From: an uncultured OCS116 cluster bacterium
Lineage (GTDB): Bacteria; Pseudomonadota; Alphaproteobacteria; Rhizobiales; TMED25
NCBI GenBank assembly: GCA_902633855.1
Contig: CACPHU010000012.1
Span: 1 to 33,718 of the forward strand
Direction: 5' to 3'
DNA length: 33,718 bases
Shown: positions 1 to 10,358 of the stretch, piece after piece
Layout of the letters: every line of letters starts with the position of its first letter
Position numbering within the stretch: position 1 is the stretch's first letter
Translations under genes and position numbers: made by a program
The notes under the pieces: model-generated
Database searches by the model: none
The model's input: the letters and a program-made list of their open reading frames with translations, nothing else
What the model was told of the DNA's origin: nothing

Positions 1-2
1 CA

Positions 3-83
3 AGTCCCGTTTTATCAATATCTTCCCCTGGTCAAACAGAAGAAGCTTGTGCACCATGTGGAGCCCCATGTAAGGAAGAATAA
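3..83 (+). CDS. C-terminal end of an unknown upstream protein (partial)
   Basis: An open frame enters from the left edge and stops at TAA 81-83, two bases before the ATG of the next gene. The Shine-Dalgarno-like AGGAAG of that next gene lies in the last codons, as is typical for tightly coupled genes. The 26 visible residues are polar and end in a cysteine-rich tail, ACAPCGAPCKEE, with four cysteines in two CxxC-like steps. That could bind a metal or form disulfides. No domain is visible, so I cannot name the protein. In some alphaproteobacteria a Com1-type DsbA gene follows a secreted metalloprotease gene, but nothing here tests that. The choice of frame rests mainly on the stop-to-start spacing; the other two forward frames encode less plausible tails. 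Confidence 0.5.
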   Translation, partial: SPVLSISSPGQTEEACAPCGAPCKEE

Positions 84-85
84 CA

Positions 86-790
86 ATGAAAAAATTAATA
101 AGCATTTTTATCATTTTAGTTTGCTTTGTATCTAAATCAGAGGGGTCTGCAATTGAGAGGTTGTATTTAGAGTCAAGACTAATTGATAAATTTCAAAGTG
201 ATCTTTATGAAAACCCTGATGATTTTATAATTGGCAATCCGGAAGGTGATATCACCATTGTAGAATTCTTCGACTATAATTGTGGTTATTGCAAAAGGGC
301 ACTAGCTGATTTAAATGCGGTGATTTCAAAAAATCCAAATGTTCGTGTTGTGTTAAAGGATTATCCAATTTTAAATGAAAATTCATATGAGCTGTCTCAA
401 TTATCTATCGCGGCAGGGTTTCAAGGAAAATATTTTGAATATCACACTGAATTACTTAATAAACCTGGAAGAGTAACATATCAAATGGCGATAGACATTG
501 CCGCAGAAATTGGTCTTGATATCGAAAAATTAGAGCAGGATTTTAAGAGCCAAGAAGTAAATGATATGATTGCCAATAATAAAGTTTTAGGTTATTCTCT
601 ATCAGTCTCTGGTACGCCATCCTATTTTATAAGGGATCTAAATATGAGAGGCGCGGTTGGTTTTGAAGCCCTGCAGGAAGCTGTTAATTATGCGTCAGAA
701 TACGAACGGATAGATAACTACATAAGTCAGCAAGCCGAGTCAGGGAATAAAGAAGCTTACAAAGTAATGTTAAGATATGGATTATATTAG
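86..790 (+). CDS. DsbA/Com1-type periplasmic thiol:disulfide oxidoreductase
   Basis: A 234-residue exported thioredoxin-fold protein. Residues 1-20 form a signal peptide (MKK, hydrophobic core, small residues at the end). The thioredoxin domain starts near residue 50, with FFDYNCGYCK giving the CxxC redox pair C66/C69. The cis-proline loop SGTPSYF places the conserved proline at 178. The helical insertion between these motifs is typical of the DsbA/Com1 family (Coxiella Com1, DsbA-like 27 kDa proteins). It probably forms or shuffles disulfides in periplasmic proteins, several of which in this window are cysteine-rich. The start is supported by AGGAAG seven bases upstream of the ATG. It is coupled to the partial gene before it. 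The exact role (oxidase or isomerase) is not readable from sequence. DsbA and DsbC are not distinguished, so no symbol is given. Confidence 0.88.
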   Translation: MKKLISIFIILVCFVSKSEGSAIERLYLESRLIDKFQSDLYENPDDFIIGNPEGDITIVEFFDYNCGYCKRALADLNAVISKNPNVRVVLKDYPILNENSYELSQLSIAAGFQGKYFEYHTELLNKPGRVTYQMAIDIAAEIGLDIEKLEQDFKSQEVNDMIANNKVLGYSLSVSGTPSYFIRDLNMRGAVGFEALQEAVNYASEYERIDNYISQQAESGNKEAYKVMLRYGLY

Positions 791-819
791 TCGTTTAATT
801 TTAGAATAGGATTTAAAAA

Positions 820-1356
820 ATGGATAAAGGAATTTTATGGAGAGCTGGATTAGTTATTGGCTTTGCGCTTATTATTTGGGCTGGGTACTCATCATCATCA
901 GATATGAGAGATGGAGCCGCTGCGCAACAAGGTAAACGCTACGATCAGGCAATTGCCATATATGAACCAATTGCAGAAAAAGGTTCTTGGATACCTTTCT
1001 GGAATCCTCAAACTAGAGCGCAACAGGAAATTGGGCACATACACGCATTCAGAGATGATGGTCAAGACAGAATGGATGAAGCAATAAAGTGGTGGGAAAG
1101 AGCTTCGAAAGGCGGTAACGTAGTTGCACAATTCGCTTTAGGTCAAGCATACTATCAAGGAGATGCTGTCGAACAGGATTTAGAAAAGGCATATACTTGG
1201 GTAATGGTTTCAGCAAGTCCAAAGTCAAAAAGTCAAAGAAGATATCAAAAGCAAGCTTCAGCCTATAAAATGGAACTAACAGATGCACAATTGGCGTCAG
1301 CCACAAAAGCAATAGATGCTTGTTTAAGTTCAGATTATGTTGACTGTCCATACTAA
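820..1356 (+). CDS. Membrane-anchored Sel1-repeat (TPR-like) protein
   Basis: A 178-residue protein with one N-terminal hydrophobic segment (about residues 8-24) that acts as a signal anchor or uncleaved signal. The rest is predicted to be periplasmic. Two Sel1-like helical hairpins are visible: residues about 32-60 (QGKRYDQAIAIYEPIAEKGS) and a clearer one at about 88-130, with GGNVVAQFALGQAYYQG followed by LEKAYTWVMVSAS. Sel1 repeats are protein-protein interaction scaffolds; no enzyme activity is expected. The C-terminus carries two cysteines (DACLSSDYVDCPY) that may form a disulfide, fitting the upstream thiol oxidoreductase. The gene follows that gene after 29 bases on the same strand. 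The specific partner is unknown. Confidence 0.72.
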   Translation: MDKGILWRAGLVIGFALIIWAGYSSSSDMRDGAAAQQGKRYDQAIAIYEPIAEKGSWIPFWNPQTRAQQEIGHIHAFRDDGQDRMDEAIKWWERASKGGNVVAQFALGQAYYQGDAVEQDLEKAYTWVMVSASPKSKSQRRYQKQASAYKMELTDAQLASATKAIDACLSSDYVDCPY

Positions 1357-1367
1357 TTAAAAAGATA

Positions 1368-1399
1368 CATTGAGATGCTAATTTTTTAGCATCTCAATG
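1368..1399 (-). terminator. Rho-independent terminator of the GST-like gene
   Basis: A perfect 14-bp stem (CATTGAGATGCTAA with its exact complement) around a four-base loop. Read on the minus strand it is followed by TATCTTTTT, a proper U-tract (complement of the A run at 1359-1363). On the plus strand no T run follows, so it mainly serves the minus-strand gene. It may also slow readthrough from the Sel1 gene. The stop codon of the minus-strand gene (1394-1396) lies inside the stem, so the hairpin includes the last codons. Confidence 0.85.
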
Positions 1400-2059
1400 G
1401 CCTAACCTTATCGTCAACTCATTTTTCCAAGCTGACAATCTCTCAAATTTTTTTTCAATTTGCGTATTTTCGCTAACCTTTTCGCCCCATGTAAAAGAGC
1501 CAAGAACAATCATCTCTGCATATGTAATATTTTCACCAAGTAAATACCTTTGATTCTCTAAAATCTTATCAAGAAAATTACAGCATTTATAAAAACTATT
1601 TTCAGATTTCTTCATATTGCATGCCTGAAAATCTTTTGGGCTCATCCCAAATCTTTTACTACGACTTTCAATAAAGTATTCAATATCCTTATCATCAAGA
1701 ACACTAATAATATCATAGGCCACTCTCTCTAATATTGAGGCATTAAGAAAATGATCAGACCAATGATTTATGAAATATAATGATGACTTATTCTCTGAGT
1801 TAATTATTCTTTGATCAATATCCACATACTTATTTTCAATGTGCTCTGCAATATTAAATGAGTTTGATATTTTTATACCATCATCCGTGATTGTCGGTAA
1901 CTTTGCATCACCAAAAAAAGTATTATTCAGTCTGTCAGTAAAACAGGTTGGCTTAGTTTGATATTTAATTTTCCTAAAATTTAATAGATATTTTACCCTC
2001 CAGCAGTAGGGGCTGAAGCGCAAATCATTTTTTCCAGATAAATCAAATAGAGTAATCAT
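1394..2059 (-). CDS. Glutathione S-transferase family protein
   Basis: A 221-residue cytosolic protein. The N-terminus LFDLSGKNDLRFSPYCWRVK is the thioredoxin-like N-terminal domain of a GST subgroup. The SPYCWR motif supplies the catalytic Ser/Cys region, as in LigE-like and related alphaproteobacterial GSTs. The TLPTIxD-type segment (KLPTITDDGIKISNSFNIAEHIE, about residues 54-76) is the cis-proline plus glutathione-contacting Ser region. The remaining residues form the helical C-terminal domain. The substrate is unknown, and conjugation or reductive cleavage are both possible. It is transcribed away from the nuo operon and ends in a strong hairpin. No strong Shine-Dalgarno is visible, only an A-rich AAAAG before the ATG. 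Confidence 0.78.
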   Translation of the reverse strand: MITLFDLSGKNDLRFSPYCWRVKYLLNFRKIKYQTKPTCFTDRLNNTFFGDAKLPTITDDGIKISNSFNIAEHIENKYVDIDQRIINSENKSSLYFINHWSDHFLNASILERVAYDIISVLDDKDIEYFIESRSKRFGMSPKDFQACNMKKSENSFYKCCNFLDKILENQRYLLGENITYAEMIVLGSFTWGEKVSENTQIEKKFERLSAWKNELTIRLGH

Positions 2060-2110
2060 CTTTTTATCAATTATTTGAGATTCATAAAAGTTGCTTATAA
2101 TGTAAATTTT

Positions 2111-2139
2111 AATATTAAATTACTTGTTATGACAGTCAA
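2111..2139 (-). promoter_or_regulatory. Candidate sigma-70 type promoter of the GST-like gene
   Basis: On the minus strand TTGACT (2139-2134) is followed after 17 bases by AATATT (2116-2111). This would place the transcription start near 2104 and give a leader of about 45 bases. The -35 matches the consensus at five of six positions and the -10 at four of six. The whole gap is very AT-rich, so chance matches are likely. Confidence 0.35.
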
Positions 2140-2141
2140 TT

Positions 2142-2147
2142 TATAAT
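2142..2147 (+). promoter_or_regulatory. Candidate -10 element of the nuo operon
   Basis: A perfect TATAAT lies 33 bases before the nuoA ATG at 2180, in the only sizeable gap upstream of the operon. No convincing -35 stands 16-18 bases upstream (TTACTT is poor; TTGTTA at 2124 is too close). The element overlaps the opposing candidate promoter, so the two genes may share a divergent control region. Confidence 0.3.
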
Positions 2148-2179
2148 AATAATAATTTAAATTACACATGGAATTATTT

Positions 2180-2545
2180 ATGAATCCAATCATTCTTGAT
2201 TACCTACCTATTCTAATTTTTATTGGTGTTGCAATAGTTGTATCTGCTGCTCTTATGGGGTCATCCTTTATATTAGCGAAATCAAATCCAGACAATGAAA
2301 AATTATCCACTTACGAATGCGGTTTTGAACCATTCGAAAATGCCCGTGTAAAGTTTGACATAAGATTTTACCTAGTGGCAATTTTATTTATTATATTTGA
2401 TCTTGAGGTAGCATTCCTATTTCCTTGGGCGATTACACTCGGTAAAATTGGTGTGTTCGGTTACATATCCATGATGATCTTTTTAGCAGTTCTAACCGTT
2501 GGTTTTGTATATGAATGGAAAAAAGGCGCACTCGAGTGGGACTAA
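2180..2545 (+). CDS. nuoA: NADH-quinone oxidoreductase subunit A
   Basis: A small membrane subunit of complex I. Three transmembrane helices are visible: around residues 10-30, 60-82 and 88-108. Between the first two is the family loop with [24 protein letters not shown], whose cysteine is the conformational-switch cysteine known from mitochondrial ND3. I chose the ATG at 2180 over 2168. GGA stands seven bases before 2180, no ribosome site precedes 2168, and the resulting 121 residues match the usual length. It is the first gene of the nuo operon, and its stop is one base from the nuoB start. Confidence 0.95.
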   Translation: MNPIILDYLPILIFIGVAIVVSAALMGSSFILAKSNPDNEKLSTYECGFEPFENARVKFDIRFYLVAILFIIFDLEVAFLFPWAITLGKIGVFGYISMMIFLAVLTVGFVYEWKKGALEWD

Positions 2546-2546
2546 T

Positions 2547-3068
2547 ATGACAATACAAGATCAAACCATAGATCAAGACGAGTATTTCAAAGGTTTATCA
2601 GGGGAATTATCTGATAAAGGCTTTCTTGTAACCTCTGTTGATGAGTTAATAAATTGGGCTAGAACTGGCTCTTTGATGTGGATGACATTTGGACTCGCTT
2701 GTTGTGCAGTCGAAATGATGCAGGCATCAATGCCAAGATATGATCTTGAAAGATTTGGTACTGCGCCAAGGGCTTCACCAAGGCAATCCGATCTCATGAT
2801 TGTCGCTGGAACACTTACAAATAAAATGGCACCGGCTTTAAGAAAAGTTTACGACCAAATGCCTGAACCACGCTATGTTATATCTATGGGTAGTTGTGCA
2901 AATGGTGGAGGATACTACCATTATTCATACTCTGTAGTTAGAGGTTGTGATAGAATCGTACCTGTAGATGTCTACGTTCCCGGTTGCCCCCCAACAGCAG
3001 AAGCGTTGTTGTATGGTATCCTCCAATTGCAACGAAAAATCCGAAGAACCGGAAATATAACAAGATAA
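2547..3068 (+). CDS. nuoB: NADH-quinone oxidoreductase subunit B
   Basis: A 173-residue peripheral-arm subunit that holds cluster N2, the last iron-sulfur centre before quinone. The ligands are the adjacent pair C52/C53 ([11 protein letters not shown]), C117 ([10 protein letters not shown]) and C147 ([11 protein letters not shown]). The quinone-site segment [19 protein letters not shown] is conserved. The frame stays open into nuoA, but the start at 2547, one base after the nuoA stop, gives the normal N-terminus. It is coupled to nuoA and followed by nuoC after 12 bases. Confidence 0.97.
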   Translation: MTIQDQTIDQDEYFKGLSGELSDKGFLVTSVDELINWARTGSLMWMTFGLACCAVEMMQASMPRYDLERFGTAPRASPRQSDLMIVAGTLTNKMAPALRKVYDQMPEPRYVISMGSCANGGGYYHYSYSVVRGCDRIVPVDVYVPGCPPTAEALLYGILQLQRKIRRTGNITR

Positions 3069-3080
3069 TTAATTATTCCA

Positions 3081-3701
3081 ATGCCTAAAGAAAACCCTGC
3101 AAACCTAAGTGATGAAGACATTCAAAAACTACTCTATGCAAACTTCAAAAAATCAATTCTAAATATCAAATTCAACCATGATTTTTCGATTTCTATTGAA
3201 TCAGATATTACTCAAGATTTTATTAGATTTTTAAAAGAGTCACGAGACCTACAATATTCAATATTAATTGATATTTGTGGAGTTGATTACCCAAATCGGC
3301 CTGACAGATTTGATGTCGTATATCACCTATTGTCTATGACAAAAAATAAACGAATAAGAGTTAAGATTTCAACCAGTGATAGCCAACCAGTCCCGTCAAT
3401 TGTCAACATATTTCCAGCAGCAGAGTGGTACGAAAGGGAGGCATATGATCTATACGGAATAAATTTCTCCAATCACCCGGATATGAGACGCATGCTAACG
3501 GATTATAATTTTCAGGGATTCCCTTTACGTAAAGATTTTCCTCTCACTGGTTACACTCAAGTTAGATACGATGATACACAAAAAAGGGTAATTCAAGAGC
3601 CTGTTGAGCTCGGGCAAGAATTTAGAGATTTTGATTTTGAGAGCCCATGGTTAGGACATATTTCAGAAGCAGACAGGAATGAGGGCAGTGAAGATGACTA
3701 A
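3081..3701 (+). CDS. nuoC: NADH-quinone oxidoreductase subunit C
   Basis: A 206-residue peripheral-arm subunit (30 kDa subunit family). The signature region [20 protein letters not shown] (about residues 117-136), followed by [19 protein letters not shown], is intact. It is a separate protein and not fused to NuoD, as usual in alphaproteobacteria and unlike enterobacteria. The last codons overlap the start of nuoD, pointing to translational coupling. Confidence 0.96.
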   Translation: MPKENPANLSDEDIQKLLYANFKKSILNIKFNHDFSISIESDITQDFIRFLKESRDLQYSILIDICGVDYPNRPDRFDVVYHLLSMTKNKRIRVKISTSDSQPVPSIVNIFPAAEWYEREAYDLYGINFSNHPDMRRMLTDYNFQGFPLRKDFPLTGYTQVRYDDTQKRVIQEPVELGQEFRDFDFESPWLGHISEADRNEGSEDD

Positions 3702-4881
3702 TGCAAAAAAAGATAACACTTTCACAATAAATTTTGGGCCACAGCATCCTGCTGCGCATGGTGTCTTAAGATTGGTGCTTGAGCTTGATGGTGAGATCGT
3801 AGATCGAGTTGACCCTCATATCGGACTTTTGCATCGGGGTACAGAAAAGCTTATTGAAAATAAAACTTATACTCAGGCAGTACCATATTTTGACCGCTTA
3901 GACTATGTTGCACCTATGAACCAAGAGCATGCATTTTCTCTTGCGGTGGAGTCTTTATTGGGTATTGACGTTCCTCGTCGTGGACAGATCATTAGAGTGT
4001 TATACTCAGAAATTGGAAGAATATTATCACATTTACTGAATATCACAACACAAGCAATGGATGTCGGTGCCTTAACACCACCTCTATGGGGTTTTGAAGA
4101 ACGCGAGAAATTGATGTGCTTTTATGAAAGGGCATCCGGAAGTAGGATGCATGCAGCATATTTCCGCCCTGGTGGTGTGCATCAAGACCTGCCAGACGAT
4201 CTTATTGATGATATTGAGAATTTTACTGAAACGCATCCGATTGTCATTAATGATATCGAAGAGCTCTTAACTGAGAATAGAATTTTTAAACAAAGAAATG
4301 TTGATATTGGCTTCATAAGTCAGGAAGACGCTCAACAATATGGCTTTTCTGGAGTAATGATTAGGGGGACTGGGCTTCCTTGGGATCTGAGAAGATCTCA
4401 ACCTTATGAAATATACTCGGAGCTGCAATTTGAAATTCCTGTTGGAAAGAATAGTGATTGTTATGACAGATATCTATTGCGGGTTGAAGAAATGAAGCAA
4501 TCATTAAAAATAATGTCACAGTGTATAGATATGTTAAGAAAAGAGGGTGGCCCTGTATCCACAGAAAATAATAAATTATTTCCACCCAAAAGAGCTGAAA
4601 TGAAAAAGTCAATGGAAGCTCTGATACATCACTTTAAATTATACACAGAGGGATACCATGTGCCTAAAGGTGAAATTTATAGAGCTGTTGAAGCACCAAA
4701 AGGTGAATTCGGTGTGTACTTAGTTTCTGATGACTCAAATAAACCTTATCGCTGTAAAATTAGGGCGCCAGGTTTCGCTCATTTACAAGCAATGGATTAC
4801 ATGTGTAAAGGGCATATGCTCGCTGATGTGTCAGCTGTACTCGGCTCTCTTGATATCGTTTTTGGTGAAGTAGATCGGTAG
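3694..4881 (+). CDS. nuoD: NADH-quinone oxidoreductase subunit D
   Basis: A 395-residue 49 kDa-type subunit that forms the quinone pocket with NuoB. Family blocks are [22 protein letters not shown] at the N-terminus, [35 protein letters not shown], and near the C-terminus [37 protein letters not shown]. The histidine of GPQHPAAHG and the tyrosine of KTYTQ are the known quinone-contacting positions in the family. Two ATGs are possible, 3679 and 3694. I prefer 3694 because GAGG lies about nine bases upstream and the N-terminal length matches relatives. Both starts overlap nuoC, the chosen one by eight bases. Confidence 0.96.
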   Translation: MTNAKKDNTFTINFGPQHPAAHGVLRLVLELDGEIVDRVDPHIGLLHRGTEKLIENKTYTQAVPYFDRLDYVAPMNQEHAFSLAVESLLGIDVPRRGQIIRVLYSEIGRILSHLLNITTQAMDVGALTPPLWGFEEREKLMCFYERASGSRMHAAYFRPGGVHQDLPDDLIDDIENFTETHPIVINDIEELLTENRIFKQRNVDIGFISQEDAQQYGFSGVMIRGTGLPWDLRRSQPYEIYSELQFEIPVGKNSDCYDRYLLRVEEMKQSLKIMSQCIDMLRKEGGPVSTENNKLFPPKRAEMKKSMEALIHHFKLYTEGYHVPKGEIYRAVEAPKGEFGVYLVSDDSNKPYRCKIRAPGFAHLQAMDYMCKGHMLADVSAVLGSLDIVFGEVDR

Positions 4882-4889
4882 ACTATACT

Positions 4890-5534
4890 ATGATAGAAAA
4901 CAAAAAAAATAATAATAGCTTTAGCTTCACTAAGGAGAATTTATTACTAGCTGAAAGGGAGCTTAAGAAATACCCCAAAGGCAGAGAAGGATCGGCGATT
5001 ATATCAATTTTGTGGATTGCACAGAGACAAAATAAAGGTTGGTTATCTTCGGATATTATAGATTATATTGCCAAATTTCTAGATCTACCACAAATTCGTG
5101 TAATGGAGATCGCAACTTTCTATACTATGTTTAACCTTAACCCAGTTGGCGCTCATCATTTTCAAATATGTGGTACTACACCATGTATGTTATCAGGTTC
5201 GGAAAAATTAAAGAGTCTACTGCGTGAAGAAATTGGAGAGCAGAATTCAGTGAGCAAAGACAACCTATCGTGGGTGGAAGTGGAATGTCTGGGTGCTTGT
5301 TGTAATGCACCAGTAATCCAGATAAACGATGACTATTACGAAGATTTAGCGGTAACTGATTTAAAAAATATTATAGACGATCTAAGGAGTAAAAAAGAGA
5401 TAAAACCTGGCTCTTATAAAGACAGGCTTTCATCAGCTCCAGATAATAAAAATATAAAAATTTTAACCGAGGATGAAATAGAAGAAATTGCAAAAAATAG
5501 AACAAAACCGGGTTTAGAGGGCAAAAATGCTTAA
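4890..5534 (+). CDS. nuoE: NADH-quinone oxidoreductase subunit E
   Basis: A 214-residue 24 kDa-type subunit with the [2Fe-2S] cluster N1a. Ligands are visible as C94 and C99 (CGTTPC) and C133 and C137 (CLGAC). The helical N-terminal part and the thioredoxin-like cluster domain are complete. After about residue 165 comes a polar, lysine- and glutamate-rich tail, commonly variable in this subunit. The gene overlaps nuoF by eight bases. Confidence 0.96.
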   Translation: MIENKKNNNSFSFTKENLLLAERELKKYPKGREGSAIISILWIAQRQNKGWLSSDIIDYIAKFLDLPQIRVMEIATFYTMFNLNPVGAHHFQICGTTPCMLSGSEKLKSLLREEIGEQNSVSKDNLSWVEVECLGACCNAPVIQINDDYYEDLAVTDLKNIIDDLRSKKEIKPGSYKDRLSSAPDNKNIKILTEDEIEEIAKNRTKPGLEGKNA

Positions 5535-6786
5535 GAATGAAGATAAAATATTTACAAATATATACGGGGCCAACAGCTCAGAAATTAGTGCTGCAATCCG
5601 TAGGGGTAATTGGGATAGCACGAAAACTTTATTGAGTAGGGGCAAAGATTGGATAATTGAAGAATTAAAGGCATCCGGCCTGAGGGGTCGGGGTGGTGCC
5701 GGTTTTCCAACTGGATTAAAATGGTCCTTCATGCCAAAAGAGGTTAAGGATCGCCCACACTATCTTGTTGTCAACGCAGATGAGTCGGAGCCTGGCACCT
5801 GTAAAGATAGGGAAATATTACGAAATGAACCGCATCAATTCATAGAAGGATGTCTAATTGCTTCATTCGCAATGAGTGCCAATGTCTGCTATGTTTATGT
5901 TAGAGGAGAGTACGTGAATGAGAGATATTCTTTGCAAAAGGCAATTGACGAGGCCTATGACGCTGGTTTTATTGGAAAGAATGCATGTCAATCGGGTTGG
6001 GATTTTGATATTTATGTACACCATGGAGCTGGGGCATACATATGCGGCGAGGAAACTGCATTATTGGAAAGCCTTGAAGGTAAAAAAGGGATGCCAAGAC
6101 TTAAACCTCCATTTCCAGCGAATTGTGGGCTTTATGGTTGCCCAACCACTGTAAACAACGTAGAGTCAATAGCGGTAACACCTGAAATATTGAGGCGAGG
6201 AGCCGAGTGGTTTTCCTCATTAGGGAAGCCAAACAATACAGGTACCAAATTATTCTGTATATCAGGTCATGTTAATACACCATGTAATGTTGAAGAAGAA
6301 ATGGGAATAACTCTTCGTGAGCTGCTCGAAAAACATGCTGGTGGTGTAAGGGGTGGATGGGATAACTTACTTGCCGTAATACCTGGCGGCTCTTCTGTAC
6401 CATGTTTACCTGCTGATCTATGTCAGAATTTATCAATGGATTTTGACACCCTCAAAGAGTTAAATTCTGGGCTTGGCACTGCTGCAGTTATTGTTATGGA
6501 TAAATCGACTGATATTGTTGGGGCAATAGCTAGGCTGAGCTATTTCTATAAGCATGAGAGCTGTGGTCAATGTACACCATGTCGTGAAGGAACTGGATGG
6601 ATGTGGAGAGTGATGGATCGAATGACAAAAGGTGATGCCAGTATTGATGAAATTGACATGCTGCAAGAGGTTACAAAGCAAGTTGAAGGTCACACCATAT
6701 GCGCCCTTGGAGATGCTGCTGCTTGGCCCATCCAAGGTTTAATTAGACACTTCAGGCATGAAATTGAAAACAGAATAAATAAATAA
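5527..6786 (+). CDS. nuoF: NADH-quinone oxidoreductase subunit F (NADH and FMN binding)
   Basis: A 419-residue 51 kDa-type subunit, the entry point for NADH electrons. The glycine-rich NADH/FMN loop [16 protein letters not shown] is near residues 52-67, and [15 protein letters not shown] follows. [19 protein letters not shown] is the second nucleotide-site block. Cluster N3 ligands are in [13 protein letters not shown] (near 340-352) and the later cysteine of [10 protein letters not shown]. The length is usual. It starts inside the end of nuoE and is followed by nuoG after eight bases. Confidence 0.97.
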   Translation: MLKNEDKIFTNIYGANSSEISAAIRRGNWDSTKTLLSRGKDWIIEELKASGLRGRGGAGFPTGLKWSFMPKEVKDRPHYLVVNADESEPGTCKDREILRNEPHQFIEGCLIASFAMSANVCYVYVRGEYVNERYSLQKAIDEAYDAGFIGKNACQSGWDFDIYVHHGAGAYICGEETALLESLEGKKGMPRLKPPFPANCGLYGCPTTVNNVESIAVTPEILRRGAEWFSSLGKPNNTGTKLFCISGHVNTPCNVEEEMGITLRELLEKHAGGVRGGWDNLLAVIPGGSSVPCLPADLCQNLSMDFDTLKELNSGLGTAAVIVMDKSTDIVGAIARLSYFYKHESCGQCTPCREGTGWMWRVMDRMTKGDASIDEIDMLQEVTKQVEGHTICALGDAAAWPIQGLIRHFRHEIENRINK

Positions 6787-6794
6787 GAATTACA

Positions 6795-8849
6795 ATGTCA
6801 AAAAAAATATTAATAAATGGCAAAGAACACGAATTTGAAGAGAATTTAACTTTAATTCAGGCACTGGAATTAACGGATATAGAGGTTCCGCGATTTTGCT
6901 ATCATGATAAATTATCAATAGCAGGGAACTGTAGAATGTGTCTAGTTGAGGTTAAGGGTGCCCCAAAACCGGTTGCCTCATGTCATTTCTCCTTGTCTGA
7001 TTTAAGACCGGGTCCAAATGGAGAGTTGCCCGAGGTTCTAACAAATACAGATCAGGTTCATAATGCAAGAAAGGGCGCAATGGAATTTCTCTTGGTTAAC
7101 CATCCATTGGATTGTCCTATTTGTGACCAAGGTGGTGAGTGTGACTTGCAGGACCAAGCTCTGCATTATGGAATAAATAAGAGCAGGTACAAAGAGAATA
7201 AGAGAGCTGTTGATAACAAGAATATTGGTCCGCTAGTAAAAACGACAATGACCAGATGCATTCACTGCACAAGATGTGTAAGATTTACATCAGAGGTCGC
7301 TGGTACTGAAGAGTTGGGAGCAATCCATAGGGGTGAAAATATGGAGATAACCACCTACTTAGAAAAGGGTATGTCCTCAGAGCTACAAGGAAATATTATT
7401 GATCTTTGCCCAGTTGGTGCACTAACATCAAAACCTTACGAATATCATGCGAGACCTTGGGAGCTGCGGAAAACTGAATCCATAGATGTTATGGATGGTA
7501 TAGGATCTAACATACGGATCGATTCAAAAGGTTCCGAAGTAATGCGCATTATGCCAAGGTACAATGAGGATATAAATGAAGAGTGGATTTCCGATAAAAC
7601 AAGATTTGTTTGGGATGGCTTAAAGACTCAAAGGATTGATACCCCATACATTCGTGAAAATGGTAAATTGATTGCTGTGTCATGGGATAGGGCGCTAACA
7701 TTGTTAACAAAGCTCATAAAAAAAACTGACCCAGGTAGGATTGGGGCTATAGCAGGTGATATGGTCTCGGCTGAGGAAATGTTTCTTATGAAGAAATTAA
7801 TGGAAAAAATTGGTTCAAATAAGTACGACTGTAGACAAGATGGATCAATTTTAGGTAATCAATACGGGAGATCATCATACATCTTTAACCCAACAATAGC
7901 TGGTATTGAAAACGCCGATGCAATAGTTATTATTGGTTCAAATCCAAGAATGGAGTCTCCTGTTTTGAATGCTCGTATACGCAAAAGATGGCTTACTGGG
8001 AATCTGAGTGTATATGTTATTGGTCAAGAGCATGATCTAACTTATAATTATACTCATATTGGCGACTCACCAAAGAGTATAGATCTAAAAAATATTCCAT
8101 TGAATGACTTTAAAAATATTATTTGGCTACTGGGTGATGATGTGTTCTTAAGAGATGATGGAACGGATATTCTATCGCAGGTTATAGACTGCGCAGAAAA
8201 AACTGGTTCAATCAGAGAGGATTGGAATGGGGTCGCTGTTTTACATAAATACGCATCGCGAGTTGCTGGCTTAGATCTCGACTTCCTACCTCAAGATGAA
8301 AAATATAATGCTCAAAAAATGGCGTCATCCAGTGAAATAGAATTACTATTCCTTCTCGATGCCGATGAGGTCGATGCAAAAAATAAATATACAGTATACA
8401 TTGGGAGTCACGGAGATAGAGGTGCTACAGACGCCGATATAGTCCTTCCCGGAGCCTGCTACACAGAAAAAAATGGTTTATACATGAATACTGAGGGCAG
8501 ATTACAGGCGACAAACCGAGCAGTTTTTCCACCTGGAGATGCAAGAGATAATTGGAAGATAATTGTTGAGATATCAAAAAGAATTAGAAAATCACTTAAC
8601 TATATTAATTTTGAGGATGTTAGAGCCGGTCTAAGAAAAGAGTATCCTATTTTCACAAATATCAATCATATTGAAAAAGATAATTTTCAGAGTTTAGATC
8701 GCCTATCAGATAAAAAAAAGAAGTTAAACAGTGACGTATTCTCAAATACTATTACAGACTATTACCTGACAAATTCTATAGCGAGATCAAGCAAGGTTAT
8801 GGGTGAATGCAGCATGCAAAAGAATAGCATCGAGATTAAAAATGGATAA
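6795..8849 (+). CDS. nuoG: NADH-quinone oxidoreductase subunit G
   Basis: A 684-residue 75 kDa-type subunit carrying several iron-sulfur clusters of the peripheral arm. The N-terminal [2Fe-2S] ferredoxin-like domain has C35, C46, C49 and C63. The next cluster uses H103, C107, C110 and C116 ([14 protein letters not shown]). A [4Fe-4S] set begins C155, C158, C161 (CIHCTRC) with the fourth cysteine in DLCPVGAL. The rest is the molybdopterin-oxidoreductase-like fold, which binds no cofactor in this family. I see no extra N7 cluster motif. The end overlaps the chosen nuoH start by eight bases. Confidence 0.96.
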   Translation: MSKKILINGKEHEFEENLTLIQALELTDIEVPRFCYHDKLSIAGNCRMCLVEVKGAPKPVASCHFSLSDLRPGPNGELPEVLTNTDQVHNARKGAMEFLLVNHPLDCPICDQGGECDLQDQALHYGINKSRYKENKRAVDNKNIGPLVKTTMTRCIHCTRCVRFTSEVAGTEELGAIHRGENMEITTYLEKGMSSELQGNIIDLCPVGALTSKPYEYHARPWELRKTESIDVMDGIGSNIRIDSKGSEVMRIMPRYNEDINEEWISDKTRFVWDGLKTQRIDTPYIRENGKLIAVSWDRALTLLTKLIKKTDPGRIGAIAGDMVSAEEMFLMKKLMEKIGSNKYDCRQDGSILGNQYGRSSYIFNPTIAGIENADAIVIIGSNPRMESPVLNARIRKRWLTGNLSVYVIGQEHDLTYNYTHIGDSPKSIDLKNIPLNDFKNIIWLLGDDVFLRDDGTDILSQVIDCAEKTGSIREDWNGVAVLHKYASRVAGLDLDFLPQDEKYNAQKMASSSEIELLFLLDADEVDAKNKYTVYIGSHGDRGATDADIVLPGACYTEKNGLYMNTEGRLQATNRAVFPPGDARDNWKIIVEISKRIRKSLNYINFEDVRAGLRKEYPIFTNINHIEKDNFQSLDRLSDKKKKLNSDVFSNTITDYYLTNSIARSSKVMGECSMQKNSIEIKNG

Positions 8850-9849
8850 TATTTTCTCAATGTATCTCTATCCTGCGGCGATCATCGCCGCAAAGAGTGT
8901 TTTTTTGATAACAGCACTATTAATTACAATAGCTTTTCTATTGTTAGCAGATCGTAAAATATGGGCAGCTGTGCAAATGAGACGAGGTCCAAATGTTGTT
9001 GGTGCATTCGGTCTTTTGCAATCTTTTGCAGACCTATTAAAGTTTGTATTAAAAGAAGTCATTATCCCTTCTAAAGCAGATAAGGCAGTTTTTTTACTTG
9101 CGCCATTTATTACAACAGTATTTGCGATTTCGGCTTGGGCTGTAATTCCATTCGATGCAGGTATTGTTTTGGCCGATATCAATATAGGCGTATTGTATAT
9201 CCTTGCAATTTCATCTTTGGGTGTTTATGGGATTATCATGGGTGGATGGGCATCAAACTCCAAATATCCTTTCCTCGGCGCCCTTAGATCTGCAGCGCAA
9301 ATGGTGTCTTACGAGGTGTCCATTGGGTTTGTGATAATTACAGTTATTTTATTGAGTGGTTCGCTCAATTTAAGTGATATTGTAAACGCCCAATCGGGTG
9401 ATTACGGAATTTTAAACTGGTACTTCATCCCATTGTTTCCAATGTTTGTGGTGTTTTTTATTTCTGCCTTAGCCGAAACGAATAGGCCTCCATTTGATCT
9501 ACCTGAAGCTGAGTCAGAGCTCGTTGCTGGTTTTATGGTGGAATACTCATCCACGCCTTACCTGATGTTCATGCTCGGTGAATATGTATCGATTGTTTTA
9601 ATGTGCGCCTTTGCAACCATTTTATTTCTTGGTGGATGGAATGCACCCCTGCCAATTCTCGACTTTATTCCTGGTTTTGTTTGGTTTGTAATAAAAGTAT
9701 GTTTTATGTTCTTTATGTTCGCAATGGTCAAAGCGATGGTTCCGAGATACAGGTATGACCAGTTAATGAGATTAGGATGGAAAGTTTTTCTGCCACTATC
9801 ACTTTTGATGGTTGCGGTAACGGCAACATTCGTTGTTTTTTTTAAATAG
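8842..9849 (+). CDS. nuoH: NADH-quinone oxidoreductase subunit H
   Basis: A 335-residue membrane subunit with about eight transmembrane helices, which forms the quinone channel entrance with NuoB and NuoD. Family blocks include [39 protein letters not shown] and the acidic loop [21 protein letters not shown]. The frame opens earlier, at 8803, but that stretch lies inside nuoG. The ATG at 8842 begins [11 protein letters not shown], the normal N-terminus just before the first helix. Confidence 0.96.
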   Translation: MDNIFSMYLYPAAIIAAKSVFLITALLITIAFLLLADRKIWAAVQMRRGPNVVGAFGLLQSFADLLKFVLKEVIIPSKADKAVFLLAPFITTVFAISAWAVIPFDAGIVLADINIGVLYILAISSLGVYGIIMGGWASNSKYPFLGALRSAAQMVSYEVSIGFVIITVILLSGSLNLSDIVNAQSGDYGILNWYFIPLFPMFVVFFISALAETNRPPFDLPEAESELVAGFMVEYSSTPYLMFMLGEYVSIVLMCAFATILFLGGWNAPLPILDFIPGFVWFVIKVCFMFFMFAMVKAMVPRYRYDQLMRLGWKVFLPLSLLMVAVTATFVVFFK

Positions 9850-9863
9850 AATAAGAGAAAGAT

Positions 9864-10355
9864 ATGAAGAGATTAATCAGGGTTTTTAGAAGTTTTTTAT
9901 TAATTGAATTCATTCGTGCATTCAGGCTTGCAATGCGTTACTTTTTTAAGCCCAAAGCGACAATTAACTACCCATTTGAGAAGGGTTCACTCTCTCCAAG
10001 ATTTAGGGGAGAACACGCACTGCGAAGATATCCAAATGGTGAGGAGAGGTGTATTGGTTGTAAGCTGTGCGAGGCCATATGCCCAGCACAAGCTATTACA
10101 ATCGAAGTTGGCCCACGTCAAAATGATGGTACACGAAGAACAACTCGTTATGATATTGATATGGTAAAGTGTATATACTGTGGGTATTGTCAAGAAGCAT
10201 GCCCAGTTGACGCCATCGTTGAAGGTCCGAATTTTGAGTTTGCAACTGAAACCCGAGAAGAATTGTATTACGATAAAGAGAGATTGCTCTCCAATGGAGA
10301 TAGATGGGAAGAGGCAATTTCAAAAAATATAGAGCTAGACGCAAAGTATAGGTAA
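9864..10355 (+). CDS. nuoI: NADH-quinone oxidoreductase subunit I
   Basis: A 163-residue peripheral subunit of the 23 kDa type, carrying two [4Fe-4S] clusters (N6a and N6b) that pass electrons to N2. The two ferredoxin motifs are complete: C63, C66, C69, C73 ([11 protein letters not shown]) and C103, C106, C109, C113 ([11 protein letters not shown]). The amphipathic N-terminus (residues 1-30) sits on the membrane. A purine-rich AGAGAAAG precedes the ATG. Three bases separate it from nuoJ. Confidence 0.97.
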   Translation: MKRLIRVFRSFLLIEFIRAFRLAMRYFFKPKATINYPFEKGSLSPRFRGEHALRRYPNGEERCIGCKLCEAICPAQAITIEVGPRQNDGTRRTTRYDIDMVKCIYCGYCQEACPVDAIVEGPNFEFATETREELYYDKERLLSNGDRWEEAISKNIELDAKYR

Positions 10356-10358
10356 AAA

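Noticed and set aside
2499-2546. Longer NuoB start inside nuoA
   Set aside because: The extra 16 residues overlap nuoA and do not look like a NuoB N-terminus. ATG 2547 directly after the nuoA stop gives the normal protein.
8868-9182. Long open frames opposite nuo, lolC and other genes
   Set aside because: They lie antisense or out of frame within well-supported genes, have no ribosome sites or family motifs, and follow from the codon pattern of the real gene.
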